Assembly: GCA_018065025.1 (NCBI GenBank)
Contig: JAGHUB010000434.1
Location: 1 to 5,906 of the forward strand
Source: Candidatus Equihabitans merdae
GTDB taxonomy: Bacteria > Bacillota > Clostridia > Lachnospirales > Lachnospiraceae
Reading direction: 5' to 3'
Length of the DNA: 5,906 nucleotides
A program made the translations under genes and the position numbers. The notes under the pieces were generated by a model, which saw only the letters and a list, made by a program, of their open reading frames with translations, searched no databases and was not told the DNA's origin. This document shows, piece after piece, positions 1-5,412 of the stretch; positions within the stretch are counted from its first letter, which is position 1; each line of letters starts with the position of its first letter.

Positions 1-621
1 GCCCTGCCCTATTTAAAGCGGAAAATGAAGGCTTACGGCCTCGATTCTTCTTTGGATAAAGCCTCTCAAGTAGACTTAATGAACCGTTATAAAGAAATGT
101 CAGCTGTATTTGGCATGCCTTCTTATCACCTTCAGGACTTTATGACATTTCTGGAAATGCCATCTGAGGCAAGCATGCCCGAGATTTTCCAGGCATTGAT
201 GTCTATGGAATCCTATCGTCAGGCCCTACAGATAAAACTTGAAGAAGTGGAACTTATGGATGGGGAAATGCCTGTATTCAGATATAGCGTACCTTACACT
301 TTCCCCAAATCAATTTCTTACAGAGATGGTATCTACCATATTCGTTTCTCCGGAGATACTGTCTCCATCTCTATGCCTATTGAAGACAATTCTTTAAGAG
401 TCTATTTTACTGACCCCTCTGAATATTATTACCTTCCTCAGGAAGGTTATGCGGTTCACAAGAGTCTCTCTGACTTTGTGGATCCGTCACATCGTGTCAA
501 AGCCACAAGAGAAACTTGTTTCACACGTCTTGCTTTTGATGATTCATTTCAAAAAAATAAGAGACGTCAAATCAATTATCTGACGTCTCTTATATCTTAT
601 CTTTCTGTACCGTTTAAGTGA
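1..621 (+). CDS. C-terminal part of a YprB-like RNase H-fold (DEDD exonuclease-type) protein, 5' truncated by window edge
   Basis: The frame is open from base 1 with no stop before the first ATG (base 25), so the gene almost certainly begins upstream. 206 codons are visible, ending in TGA at 619-621. The first residues (LPYLKRKMKAYGL) resemble the FDLPFLK-type segment that follows an active-site Asp in DEDD exonucleases. VDLMNRYKE, then L-x(2)-F-x(3)-LEM, resembles the following helix and the 'lgi' motif of YprB-like proteins. The C-terminal part (about residues 95-180; key motifs RVYFTDPSEYYYLP, HKSLSDFVD, CFTRL) recalls the conserved tail domain I associate with clostridial members of this family. 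The family assignment rests on recalled motifs, not an alignment. The third acidic motif (usually HNxxD) is not evident; the best positional match is KLEEVELM, residues 79-86. The last 15-20 codons coincide with the terminator of the converging rpsA operon. The in vivo role is unknown; the family is presumed to act on nucleic acid in the cytoplasm. Confidence 0.6.
   Translation, partial: ALPYLKRKMKAYGLDSSLDKASQVDLMNRYKEMSAVFGMPSYHLQDFMTFLEMPSEASMPEIFQALMSMESYRQALQIKLEEVELMDGEMPVFRYSVPYTFPKSISYRDGIYHIRFSGDTVSISMPIEDNSLRVYFTDPSEYYYLPQEGYAVHKSLSDFVDPSHRVKATRETCFTRLAFDDSFQKNKRRQINYLTSLISYLSVPFK
550..593 (-). terminator. Intrinsic terminator of the cmk-ispH-rpsA block
   Basis: Bases 557-569 and 581-593 form a perfect 13-bp inverted repeat (arm ATAAGAGACGTCA) with an 11-nt loop. 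Read on the minus strand, the stem is followed at once by a run of seven T (557-551, partly shared with the last stem pair), the classic rho-independent layout. The stem begins about 34 nt after the rpsA stop. Read on the plus strand, the hairpin is followed only by an interrupted T-rich stretch (ATCTTATCTTTCT), so termination in that direction would be weaker. The whole element lies inside the coding sequence of the converging gene. Confidence 0.9.
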
Positions 622-627
622 TACTGA

Positions 628-1815
628 TTATTCAACAGTAAGACCTTCAACAGCGGCTGCCATGGAGTTGACGTTTTCTTCAACAACCGGGATTTCTACG
701 ACTTCTTCAGCCGGAGCAGCTTCTTCAGCTTTGGGAGCTTCAACCGGAGCCGGTTCCAGAGCCTTCATGGAAAGGGAGATTCTCTGATCTTCAGCGTTGA
801 ATGTAACAACCTGAGTTTCAACTTCCTGACCGATCTTCAGAGCATCTGACGGCTTAGCAATATGGCTGTGAGAAATCTGAGAAACATGAAGCAGAGCATC
901 GATGCCCGGTTCCAGTTCGATGAAAGCACCGAAGTCTGTCATACGAGCAACTTTACCGGAAACCTTGTTACCGACAGCATACTTTGTTTCAGCTTCTTTC
1001 CAGGGGTTCTCACCCGGGAACTTCAGAGACAGAGCGATCTTTTCGCCATTGATCTCTTTGATAAGAACGCGAAGAGTCTGACCAACTGTGAAGACCTTCT
1101 TCGGATTTTCAACACGACCCCAAGACATTTCGGAGATGTGAAGCAGACCGTCAGCGCCGCCCAGATCGACGAATGCACCAAAGTCTGTGATGTTCTTAAC
1201 TGTACCTTCGACGGCATCACCAACAGCGATCTTGGTGAACAGTTCTTCGGCAGCAGAGGCTTTTCTTTCCTGAACCAGCTGTCTGCGGTTACCGATGATA
1301 CGCGGTCTTCTGGTATCCAGCTTGTATTCTGTAACGTAGAATTCGATCTCCATATCCTGATACTTGGACAGATCTTTTTCATAACCATCTGAGATCAGGG
1401 AAGCGGGGATGAATACCGGTGTGCCTTCAACGTCAACGCTGAGACCCTTGGACGGAACGACCTTGGAGACAACGGCCTTAACCGGTGTATTGTTTTCATA
1501 AGCTTCTTTAAGGGTGTCATTGCCTTTAACAACGGGAGCTACTCTTCTGTGGGAGACAGTGACAATACCTTCCTGTTCGTTAACGCGAAGAACCTTAACA
1601 GTGACTTCATCATCAACATTAAGAACAGTTGTAAGGTCAACAGCATCTCTGCTGTATTCTTCGGCGGTAAGTAAGCCATCTGACTTGAAGCCGATGTTCA
1701 GGTATGCTGAACCCGGTTTAACTTCGATAACTCTACCGGTTACAACCTCTCCATTTCTAATTGTTTTTAAGGGCTCTTCGTTAAACAGCTCCTCAAAACT
1801 CTTTTCTTCTGACAT
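628..1815 (-). CDS. rpsA: 30S ribosomal protein S1 (four S1 domains)
   Basis: The 395-residue product is an S1-type RNA-binding protein that helps 30S subunits engage mRNA. Four OB-fold S1 repeats are visible at roughly residues 20-90, 108-178, 197-266 and 280-352. Repeats 3 and 4 are the most canonical, with TDFGAFVDL...GLLHISE and TDFGAFIEL...ALLHVSQ and a final (I/L)SL(S/K) strand. Four domains in about 390 residues is the usual low-GC Gram-positive form, shorter than the six-domain E. coli protein. Residues 353-395 form an Ala/Pro/Glu/Val-rich acidic tail, probably disordered. The ATG (1813-1815) is supported by an AGGAGG nine bases upstream (minus strand, 1825-1830). That start lies inside ispH, giving a 23-bp overlap in a different frame. 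In many Clostridia and some Negativicutes, IspH and S1 are one fused protein; here they are separate genes. It is the last gene before the terminator at 550-593. Confidence 0.95.
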   Translation of the reverse strand: MSEEKSFEELFNEEPLKTIRNGEVVTGRVIEVKPGSAYLNIGFKSDGLLTAEEYSRDAVDLTTVLNVDDEVTVKVLRVNEQEGIVTVSHRRVAPVVKGNDTLKEAYENNTPVKAVVSKVVPSKGLSVDVEGTPVFIPASLISDGYEKDLSKYQDMEIEFYVTEYKLDTRRPRIIGNRRQLVQERKASAAEELFTKIAVGDAVEGTVKNITDFGAFVDLGGADGLLHISEMSWGRVENPKKVFTVGQTLRVLIKEINGEKIALSLKFPGENPWKEAETKYAVGNKVSGKVARMTDFGAFIELEPGIDALLHVSQISHSHIAKPSDALKIGQEVETQVVTFNAEDQRISLSMKALEPAPVEAPKAEEAAPAEEVVEIPVVEENVNSMAAAVEGLTVE

Positions 1816-2647
1816 ATTGTGAAACCTCCTGGATAATATTGTTTGGGGTCGATGCCCCTGCAGTAATACCTACCCGATTATCAGAACCGAAATGGACAGT
1901 TACCAAATCACTAAGTGTCTGTATGTAGTAAGTATCATCGCAGAACTCTTTGCATATAGAATAGAGTTTCTGCGTATTTGAACTCGATTTGCTGCCGACT
2001 ACAAGCATCGTATCGGATTTAGCTGCTAGCTCCCGAGCTTCCAATTGACGCTCTTTCGTGGCATTACATATCGTATTCAAAACACTAACATCATAAACCA
2101 AATTTTTTATGATTTCAACAATTTCTTTGAAATATTCGTAATTAAATGTGGTCTGAGCCACTACACAAAGCTTGTTATTTGTTGAAAAGTCACAAATTTT
2201 CAAATCTTCAACTGAAGACACAACATAGCAGGGTCCGGTGGCCCAGCCTTTTATTCCGATGACTTCAGGATGTGAGGGATTTCCTACAATGATAACATCT
2301 CTTCCTTCCTTGCCCTGGGTCTCAACGATCTGGTGGATTTTTTGAACAAAGGGACAAGTGGCATCGATGACCTGCATACCGGATGCCTGAAGACGTTCCT
2401 GTGTTTCACGTGTAATGCCGTGAGAACGGATGACAACAGTGCCTTCTGAAGGCAGTTCTGCTGTATCTTCATCAAGAACCATGACACCTTTTTTTTCAAA
2501 ATCCCCGACCACGTGTTCATTATGAATGATAGGACCCCAGGTATAGATGGGGGATGGTGCATTTTCAATAGCCTGATAGACGGTATCTACCGCACGTTTA
2601 ACACCAAAACAGAAACCCGCGGTATCCGCAATTGTTACATTGATCAA
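1793..2647 (-). CDS. ispH: 4-hydroxy-3-methylbut-2-enyl diphosphate reductase (IspH), TTG start
   Basis: This cytoplasmic [4Fe-4S] enzyme catalyses the last step of the MEP pathway, reducing HMBPP to IPP and DMAPP. The three cluster cysteines are present: C13 (GFCFGVKRA), C98 (DATCPFV) and C194 (NTICNAT). Substrate-site residues are also present: H42 (IHN), H76 (RSHG), H126 with E128 (HPEV), T167 (QTTF), the SSSN motif (221-224) and S266 (GASTP). At 284 residues it is the normal length for a stand-alone bacterial IspH. The start codon is TTG (2645-2647), with AAGGAG seven bases upstream (minus strand, 2655-2660). The nearest ATG, at 2638-2640, is out of frame and runs straight into a stop. 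The TTG overlaps the cmk stop as TTGA, which suggests coupled translation. The 3' end overlaps rpsA by 23 bp, and the last codons read TTT TGA G. No signs of decay. Confidence 0.96.
   Translation of the reverse strand: MINVTIADTAGFCFGVKRAVDTVYQAIENAPSPIYTWGPIIHNEHVVGDFEKKGVMVLDEDTAELPSEGTVVIRSHGITRETQERLQASGMQVIDATCPFVQKIHQIVETQGKEGRDVIIVGNPSHPEVIGIKGWATGPCYVVSSVEDLKICDFSTNNKLCVVAQTTFNYEYFKEIVEIIKNLVYDVSVLNTICNATKERQLEARELAAKSDTMLVVGSKSSSNTQKLYSICKEFCDDTYYIQTLSDLVTVHFGSDNRVGITAGASTPNNIIQEVSQYVRRKEF
1825..1830 (-). promoter_or_regulatory. rpsA ribosome binding site inside ispH
   Basis: A perfect AGGAGG on the minus strand, nine bases before the rpsA ATG, lies within the last codons of ispH (encoding QEV). 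It lets S1 be initiated independently of IspH although the genes overlap, and it confirms ATG 1813-1815 as the start. Confidence 0.8.
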
Positions 2648-2660
2648 AGCGCTTCTCCTT
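2644..2660 (-). promoter_or_regulatory. ispH ribosome binding site and TTGA stop/start overlap
   Basis: On the minus strand AAGGAG (2655-2660) is followed after seven bases by TTG (2645-2647), which shares two bases with the cmk stop TGA (2644-2646). The Shine-Dalgarno is wholly inside cmk codons. This element decides the ispH start and fits translation by ribosomes that have just finished cmk. Confidence 0.8.
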
Positions 2661-3324
2661 TTTCCGAAATAATGGAAAGAATTCGGGCTATAACTTCTTC
2701 GATGGTCAGGTCGGAACTGTCAAGATAAACAGCATCTTCTGCCTGTCTTAAAGGTGAATGTTCTCTGTGGGAGTCACGATAATCTCTTTCAATGATGCCT
2801 TCTTCGATAGAGGCTAAAGTCTCTGAACCAAGGGTACCCTTCTCTTCCATCTCTTTATAACGGCGTCTGGCCCGTTCGGCTGAAGAAGCTGTCAGGTAGA
2901 TCTTGACCTGAGCTTCAGGCAAAACCACAGTACCAATATCTCGACCGTCCATAACAACTGACTCACTGGCAGCCAGTTTCTGCTGAAGAGCAACCAATTT
3001 CTCACGAATAGCCGGATTGGCAGAAGTTACTGAAGCCATATGGCTGACTTCGCTGGTACGGATGACATCAGACACATCCTGGCCATTTAAAATAACATGC
3101 TGTGTGCCATCAATGAAACGAATAGTAATATCTGCAGATTCAGCTGTGAAAGCCTGGGCTTCCCAGTTCTCTTCTCCGATATTCTGCTGGATCATGTATA
3201 AGGCCATAGCACGATACATGGCACCTGTATCCACATAAATGTAACCAAGTTCTCTGGCCACAGCTTTGGCAATGGTACTTTTACCTGCCCCTGCCGGACC
3301 ATCAATAGCGATATTCATATGCAT
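2644..3324 (-). CDS. cmk: (d)CMP kinase (cytidylate kinase)
   Basis: This cytoplasmic enzyme transfers phosphate from ATP to CMP or dCMP, feeding CTP and dCTP pools. Numbering from the chosen start, a Walker A loop GPAGAGKST lies at residues 9-17, VDTGAMYRA at 31-39, the nucleotide-binding DGRDIGT at 126-132, and the C-terminal RDYRDSHREHSPL...AVYLDSS signature at about 180-204. The reading frame extends to an ATG at 3345, but that codon has no ribosome binding site and lies inside an inverted repeat. The ATG at 3322-3324 has a GAGGTG Shine-Dalgarno (minus strand, 3330-3335) at good spacing and gives 226 residues, the usual length. The ATG two codons later (3318) is the other possibility. The last codons contain the ispH Shine-Dalgarno, and the TGA overlaps the ispH TTG. 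In many Clostridia a plsC-type acyltransferase sits between cmk and ispH; none is present here. Confidence 0.95.
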   Translation of the reverse strand: MHMNIAIDGPAGAGKSTIAKAVARELGYIYVDTGAMYRAMALYMIQQNIGEENWEAQAFTAESADITIRFIDGTQHVILNGQDVSDVIRTSEVSHMASVTSANPAIREKLVALQQKLAASESVVMDGRDIGTVVLPEAQVKIYLTASSAERARRRYKEMEEKGTLGSETLASIEEGIIERDYRDSHREHSPLRQAEDAVYLDSSDLTIEEVIARILSIISEKGEAL

Positions 3325-3337
3325 AACAACACCTCTG

Positions 3338-3362
3338 GTTAACATAACAATATTATGTTAAC
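3338..3362. repeat. Perfect 10-bp inverted repeat upstream of cmk (candidate operator)
   Basis: GTTAACATAA (3338-3347) and TTATGTTAAC (3353-3362) are exact reverse complements separated by five bases (CAATA). The element sits 14 bp upstream of the preferred cmk ATG, just before its Shine-Dalgarno, in a short AT-rich non-coding gap. It has no T-tract in the cmk direction and is AU-rich, so it does not look like a terminator. Its placement over the candidate -10 region suits a dimeric repressor site, but the cognate regulator cannot be named from sequence. Confidence 0.55.
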
Positions 3363-3372
3363 TATTATTCAA
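3344..3372 (-). promoter_or_regulatory. Possible sigma-A promoter for cmk-ispH-rpsA
   Basis: On the minus strand TTGAAT (3367-3372) and TGTTAT (3344-3349) are separated by 17 bp and match four of six consensus bases each. Transcription would begin near 3337, just ahead of the cmk Shine-Dalgarno, giving a very short leader and excluding the ATG at 3345. The hexamers are imperfect and the gap is AT-rich, so a chance match is possible. No terminator was found after the upstream flavoprotein gene, so read-through may also supply this block. Confidence 0.3.
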
Positions 3373-3418
3373 GATTTGACTTTAACTCGATATCTAATAA
3401 GATTTCAGTCCGTTTTTT

Positions 3419-4654
3419 TTACCAAATTGCTCCTGCACAAGTATTGGCTGTCATCCAGGCGATCTGAAGATTGAAGCCGCCAGTCATAGCATCCAGGTCA
3501 AGCAATTCACCGATGATGTACAAACCACCGATCAGCCTGGATTCCATAGTAGAAGGAGTCACTTCTTTGACAGATACACCACCCTGAGTAATGATGGCTT
3601 CCGGGAAACCTCTCACACCGGTCATATGGATCTCCATCGCTTTGGTTTCCTTGATAATGGCCTGGCGTTCAGCTTTCGTTACATCATGGATTTTCTTATT
3701 GCCGGCAATGCCTGCCCGATCCAGAATGATCTGCACCATGGATGATGGATAAAGAGAACGAATGACATGAGCGATATCCTTGTTCTCGTTTTCACCAAAG
3801 AGTTTCAGCAGATTGGCATCCAACTTTTCTTCTGATACGGCAGGCTTCAGATCAATATAGCCTGTAATGGGACCGTCTTTGTAATATTTACCGGTCAAAG
3901 CTGAAGCAGATAAAACCAAGGGGCCGGTGATGCCAAAATGGGTAAACATCATTTCACCAAAGCCCTCGTAGAGAGTCTTCTTGCCTCTGGGAATGCGAAG
4001 GGTGACATTTTTTAATGACAATCCCTGCATTAAAGCCAGGTCCTGATCAGAACAATTTAAACCGGTTAGAGAAGGACGACATTCGCAGATGGTGTGACCA
4101 TATTTCTTAAGGATATTGTGGCCCCAGCCACGGGATCCGGTTGAAGGATATGACATGCCGCCTGTGGCCATGACAACTGCATCAGCTTTCATGACGGTGT
4201 GGGTAGCATCCTCCAAAACAATACCTTTGATCATACCCTCCTCTACCACAAGGTCTCTTACCTGGGTATTGAGAAGGACTTTGACTCGGTTTTTCTTTAA
4301 CTGTTTCTTCAGGACATCGATGACATCATAAGCATGATCCGATTCAGGAAATGCTCTCTGTCCTCTTTCCACTTTGGTTTTTAAGCCCCAGGATTCAAAC
4401 TGCTCAATAATGTCCTGAGGGGTACAGTTGGGATAGCTGCCATAAAGAAAACGCGGGTTTGTCACTACATTTTCAAAGAAGACATCCCTTGTACAATCGT
4501 TTGTGAAATTACAGCGGCCCTTGCCTGTGATAAAAAGCTTCTTACCAAGCTTCTCATTCTGTTCGATAAGGGTAACACGATGACCCTTATCACCAAGCAT
4601 AATGCCGCAATACATACCGGCAGCGCCGCCGCCGATGATAATAATATCTGACAT
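3419..4654 (-). CDS. NAD(P)/FAD-dependent oxidoreductase, BaiN/HI0933-like flavoprotein family
   Basis: The 411-residue flavoprotein has an N-terminal Rossmann dinucleotide fold with GGGAAG at residues 8-13 and the ribose-binding acid E31 (VTLIEQN). The family signature GKKLFITGKGRCNFTN follows (37-52), then ATGGMSYPSTGSRGWG (163-178), a middle domain with FTHFGITGPLVL (237-248), and the C-terminal FAD-binding GELLDLDAMTGGFNLQIAW (382-400). Length and motif order match the HI0933-like family. Its members are usually annotated as putative aminoacetone oxidase or BaiN-type reductase; the physiological substrate of this one cannot be told. The ATG (4652-4654) has AGGA seven bases upstream. It lies 16 bp after the SIS-domain gene, so the two are probably co-transcribed. 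The stop is followed on the minus strand by A-rich DNA without a terminator hairpin. This gene commonly sits just before cmk in Clostridia and relatives. Confidence 0.88.
   Translation of the reverse strand: MSDIIIIGGGAAGMYCGIMLGDKGHRVTLIEQNEKLGKKLFITGKGRCNFTNDCTRDVFFENVVTNPRFLYGSYPNCTPQDIIEQFESWGLKTKVERGQRAFPESDHAYDVIDVLKKQLKKNRVKVLLNTQVRDLVVEEGMIKGIVLEDATHTVMKADAVVMATGGMSYPSTGSRGWGHNILKKYGHTICECRPSLTGLNCSDQDLALMQGLSLKNVTLRIPRGKKTLYEGFGEMMFTHFGITGPLVLSASALTGKYYKDGPITGYIDLKPAVSEEKLDANLLKLFGENENKDIAHVIRSLYPSSMVQIILDRAGIAGNKKIHDVTKAERQAIIKETKAMEIHMTGVRGFPEAIITQGGVSVKEVTPSTMESRLIGGLYIIGELLDLDAMTGGFNLQIAWMTANTCAGAIW
4565..4591. repeat. Perfect 9-bp inverted repeat inside the flavoprotein gene
   Basis: GATAAGGGT (4565-4573) and ACCCTTATC (4583-4591) are exact reverse complements around a nine-base centre. 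In the mRNA this could fold about 60-90 nt after the start codon. It encodes the conserved stretch DKGHRVTLI that leads into the FAD ribose-binding Glu, so protein constraint may explain it entirely. Confidence 0.35.
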
Positions 4655-4670
4655 ATTTATATCCTAAGCC

Positions 4671-5306
4671 TTACTTACGGCTTGTTTTCTTCATTTTAAC
4701 GTCCGGATCTGCCGGATTCAGTTCATCAGGAGAATTAACCGGAAAATCATTCCAGATAGATTCCAACTCTTCTACATTCTTCTGAACTTGTTTCTTCTTT
4801 TTAGCACACAGGGCAACCACCAAAGCATTGATGACAGAAAATGGTGCTGTCATGGAATCCACTACAGTGGACATCTCAGTCTGTGCCAGCAGGTTGCAGC
4901 TGGAGTAGAGACAGATGGGGGAATGAATAGAATCTGTCAAGGTGATGATGCCTGCACTTCTGGAATTGGCGAATTCCATAGCTTTCAGTACACGCATGGA
5001 ATAGCGTGGGAAGCTAATGCCGATAACCACATCCTTGGGTTTGATGTGGAGCATCTGCTCGAAAATGTCTGAGGCTGAATTGGTGCGGACCAGTTCAACG
5101 CCATCAAAAATCTGGTTTAAATAAATGGAGAGGTATTCGGCCAAGGGAGCACAATTGCGAACACCAACGATATAGATACGACTGGCTCTGGCGATCATTT
5201 CAACTGCATTGTTAAACACATCAGGATTCATCTCATTACGTGTTTGCTCAAGCAGGTTCATATCATGATCCAGGACACGTTTATAGATCTCTGCTGATCT
5301 TTTCAT
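4671..5306 (-). CDS. SIS-domain protein of the RpiR/MurR type lacking the N-terminal HTH domain
   Basis: The 211-residue product matches the linker and C-terminal sugar-phosphate-binding half of RpiR-type regulators. A leading helix (residues 8-40, VLDHDMNLLEQT...AVEMIARA) is followed by a SIS domain at about 40-170, with IYIVGVRNCAPLAEYL (44-59), VIGISFPRYS (94-103), TLTDS (122-126) and VDSMTAPFSVINALVVAL (149-166). Normal RpiR/MurR proteins are about 280 residues with an HTH of about 75 residues in front; none is present. The ATG has a strong GAGGAGA Shine-Dalgarno (minus strand, 5311-5317). Only about 100 bp separate it from the preceding gene's stop, too little to hide the missing domain. 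The C-terminal tail is polar and Lys-rich (KMKKTSRK). It may bind a phosphosugar, or pair with a regulator encoded elsewhere; direct DNA binding is unlikely. It probably forms an operon with the flavoprotein gene 16 bp downstream. Confidence 0.82.
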   Translation of the reverse strand: MKRSAEIYKRVLDHDMNLLEQTRNEMNPDVFNNAVEMIARASRIYIVGVRNCAPLAEYLSIYLNQIFDGVELVRTNSASDIFEQMLHIKPKDVVIGISFPRYSMRVLKAMEFANSRSAGIITLTDSIHSPICLYSSCNLLAQTEMSTVVDSMTAPFSVINALVVALCAKKKKQVQKNVEELESIWNDFPVNSPDELNPADPDVKMKKTSRK

Positions 5307-5346
5307 ACACTCTCCTCACAACTCATCTCATATTTCTTGGCTGATA

Positions 5347-5352
5347 AGTATA
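5347..5352 (-). promoter_or_regulatory. Possible -10 element for the SIS-domain gene
   Basis: TATACT on the minus strand matches five of six bases of a sigma-A -10 box and lies between the upstream terminator and the gene's Shine-Dalgarno. No good -35 hexamer stands 16-18 bp upstream (the best is TGTCCA, within the terminator stem). Some promoter is expected here because the terminator at 5364-5397 isolates this gene from the carboxylase. Confidence 0.22.
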
Positions 5353-5363
5353 TATTTTGATTT

Positions 5364-5397
5364 TAAAAATGGACAGGAGCCAAAAGACTCCTGTCCA
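5364..5397 (-). terminator. Intrinsic terminator of the carboxyltransferase gene
   Basis: GGACAGGAG (5371-5379) and CTCCTGTCC (5388-5396) form a perfect 9-bp GC-rich stem, with a tenth T-A pair at 5370/5397 and an 8-nt loop. On the minus strand it is followed by ATTTTTAAAA. It starts about 15 bp after the carboxyltransferase stop. The downstream SIS-domain gene is therefore a separate transcription unit. Confidence 0.88.
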
Positions 5398-5412
5398 AGT
5401 GTTTGTTACTGA

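Noticed and set aside
1023..1388. 121-codon minus-strand open frame inside rpsA in another frame
   Set aside because: It is fully nested in rpsA with no start signal or family resemblance.
862..1392. 176-codon open frame on the plus strand opposite rpsA
   Set aside because: It is antisense to a confidently identified S1 gene. No ribosome binding site or recognisable domain was seen, and its product looks like a translated complement of biased S1 codons.
2284..2568. 94-codon minus-strand open frame within ispH
   Set aside because: It overlaps conserved IspH motifs in the wrong frame; a shadow of the real gene.
3325..3345. Upstream ATG at 3345 as the cmk start
   Set aside because: It has no Shine-Dalgarno, lies in the inverted repeat and upstream of the likely transcription start, and adds seven residues not typical of the family.
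3338..3362. Reading the cmk palindrome as a BirA (biotin) or Rex operator
   Set aside because: The GTTAAC halves look BirA-like at first, but the outer TTG/CAA bases are not matched and the spacing is off; Rex needs TTGTTAA...TTAACAA. The downstream genes are also not biotin or redox genes, so no named regulator is assigned.
3408..3421. T-run at 3413-3420 as a terminator
   Set aside because: It is a run of A on the strand being transcribed, no GC-rich hairpin lies beside it, and no plus-strand gene ends nearby.
4788..5072. 94-codon plus-strand open frame opposite the SIS-domain gene
   Set aside because: It is antisense to a recognisable SIS domain and has no recognisable motif of its own.
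5307..5412. Riboswitch or small RNA gene in the gap between the carboxylase and SIS-domain genes
   Set aside because: Apart from the terminator and a weak -10-like box there is only AT-rich sequence and a Shine-Dalgarno; no conserved RNA structure was recognised.
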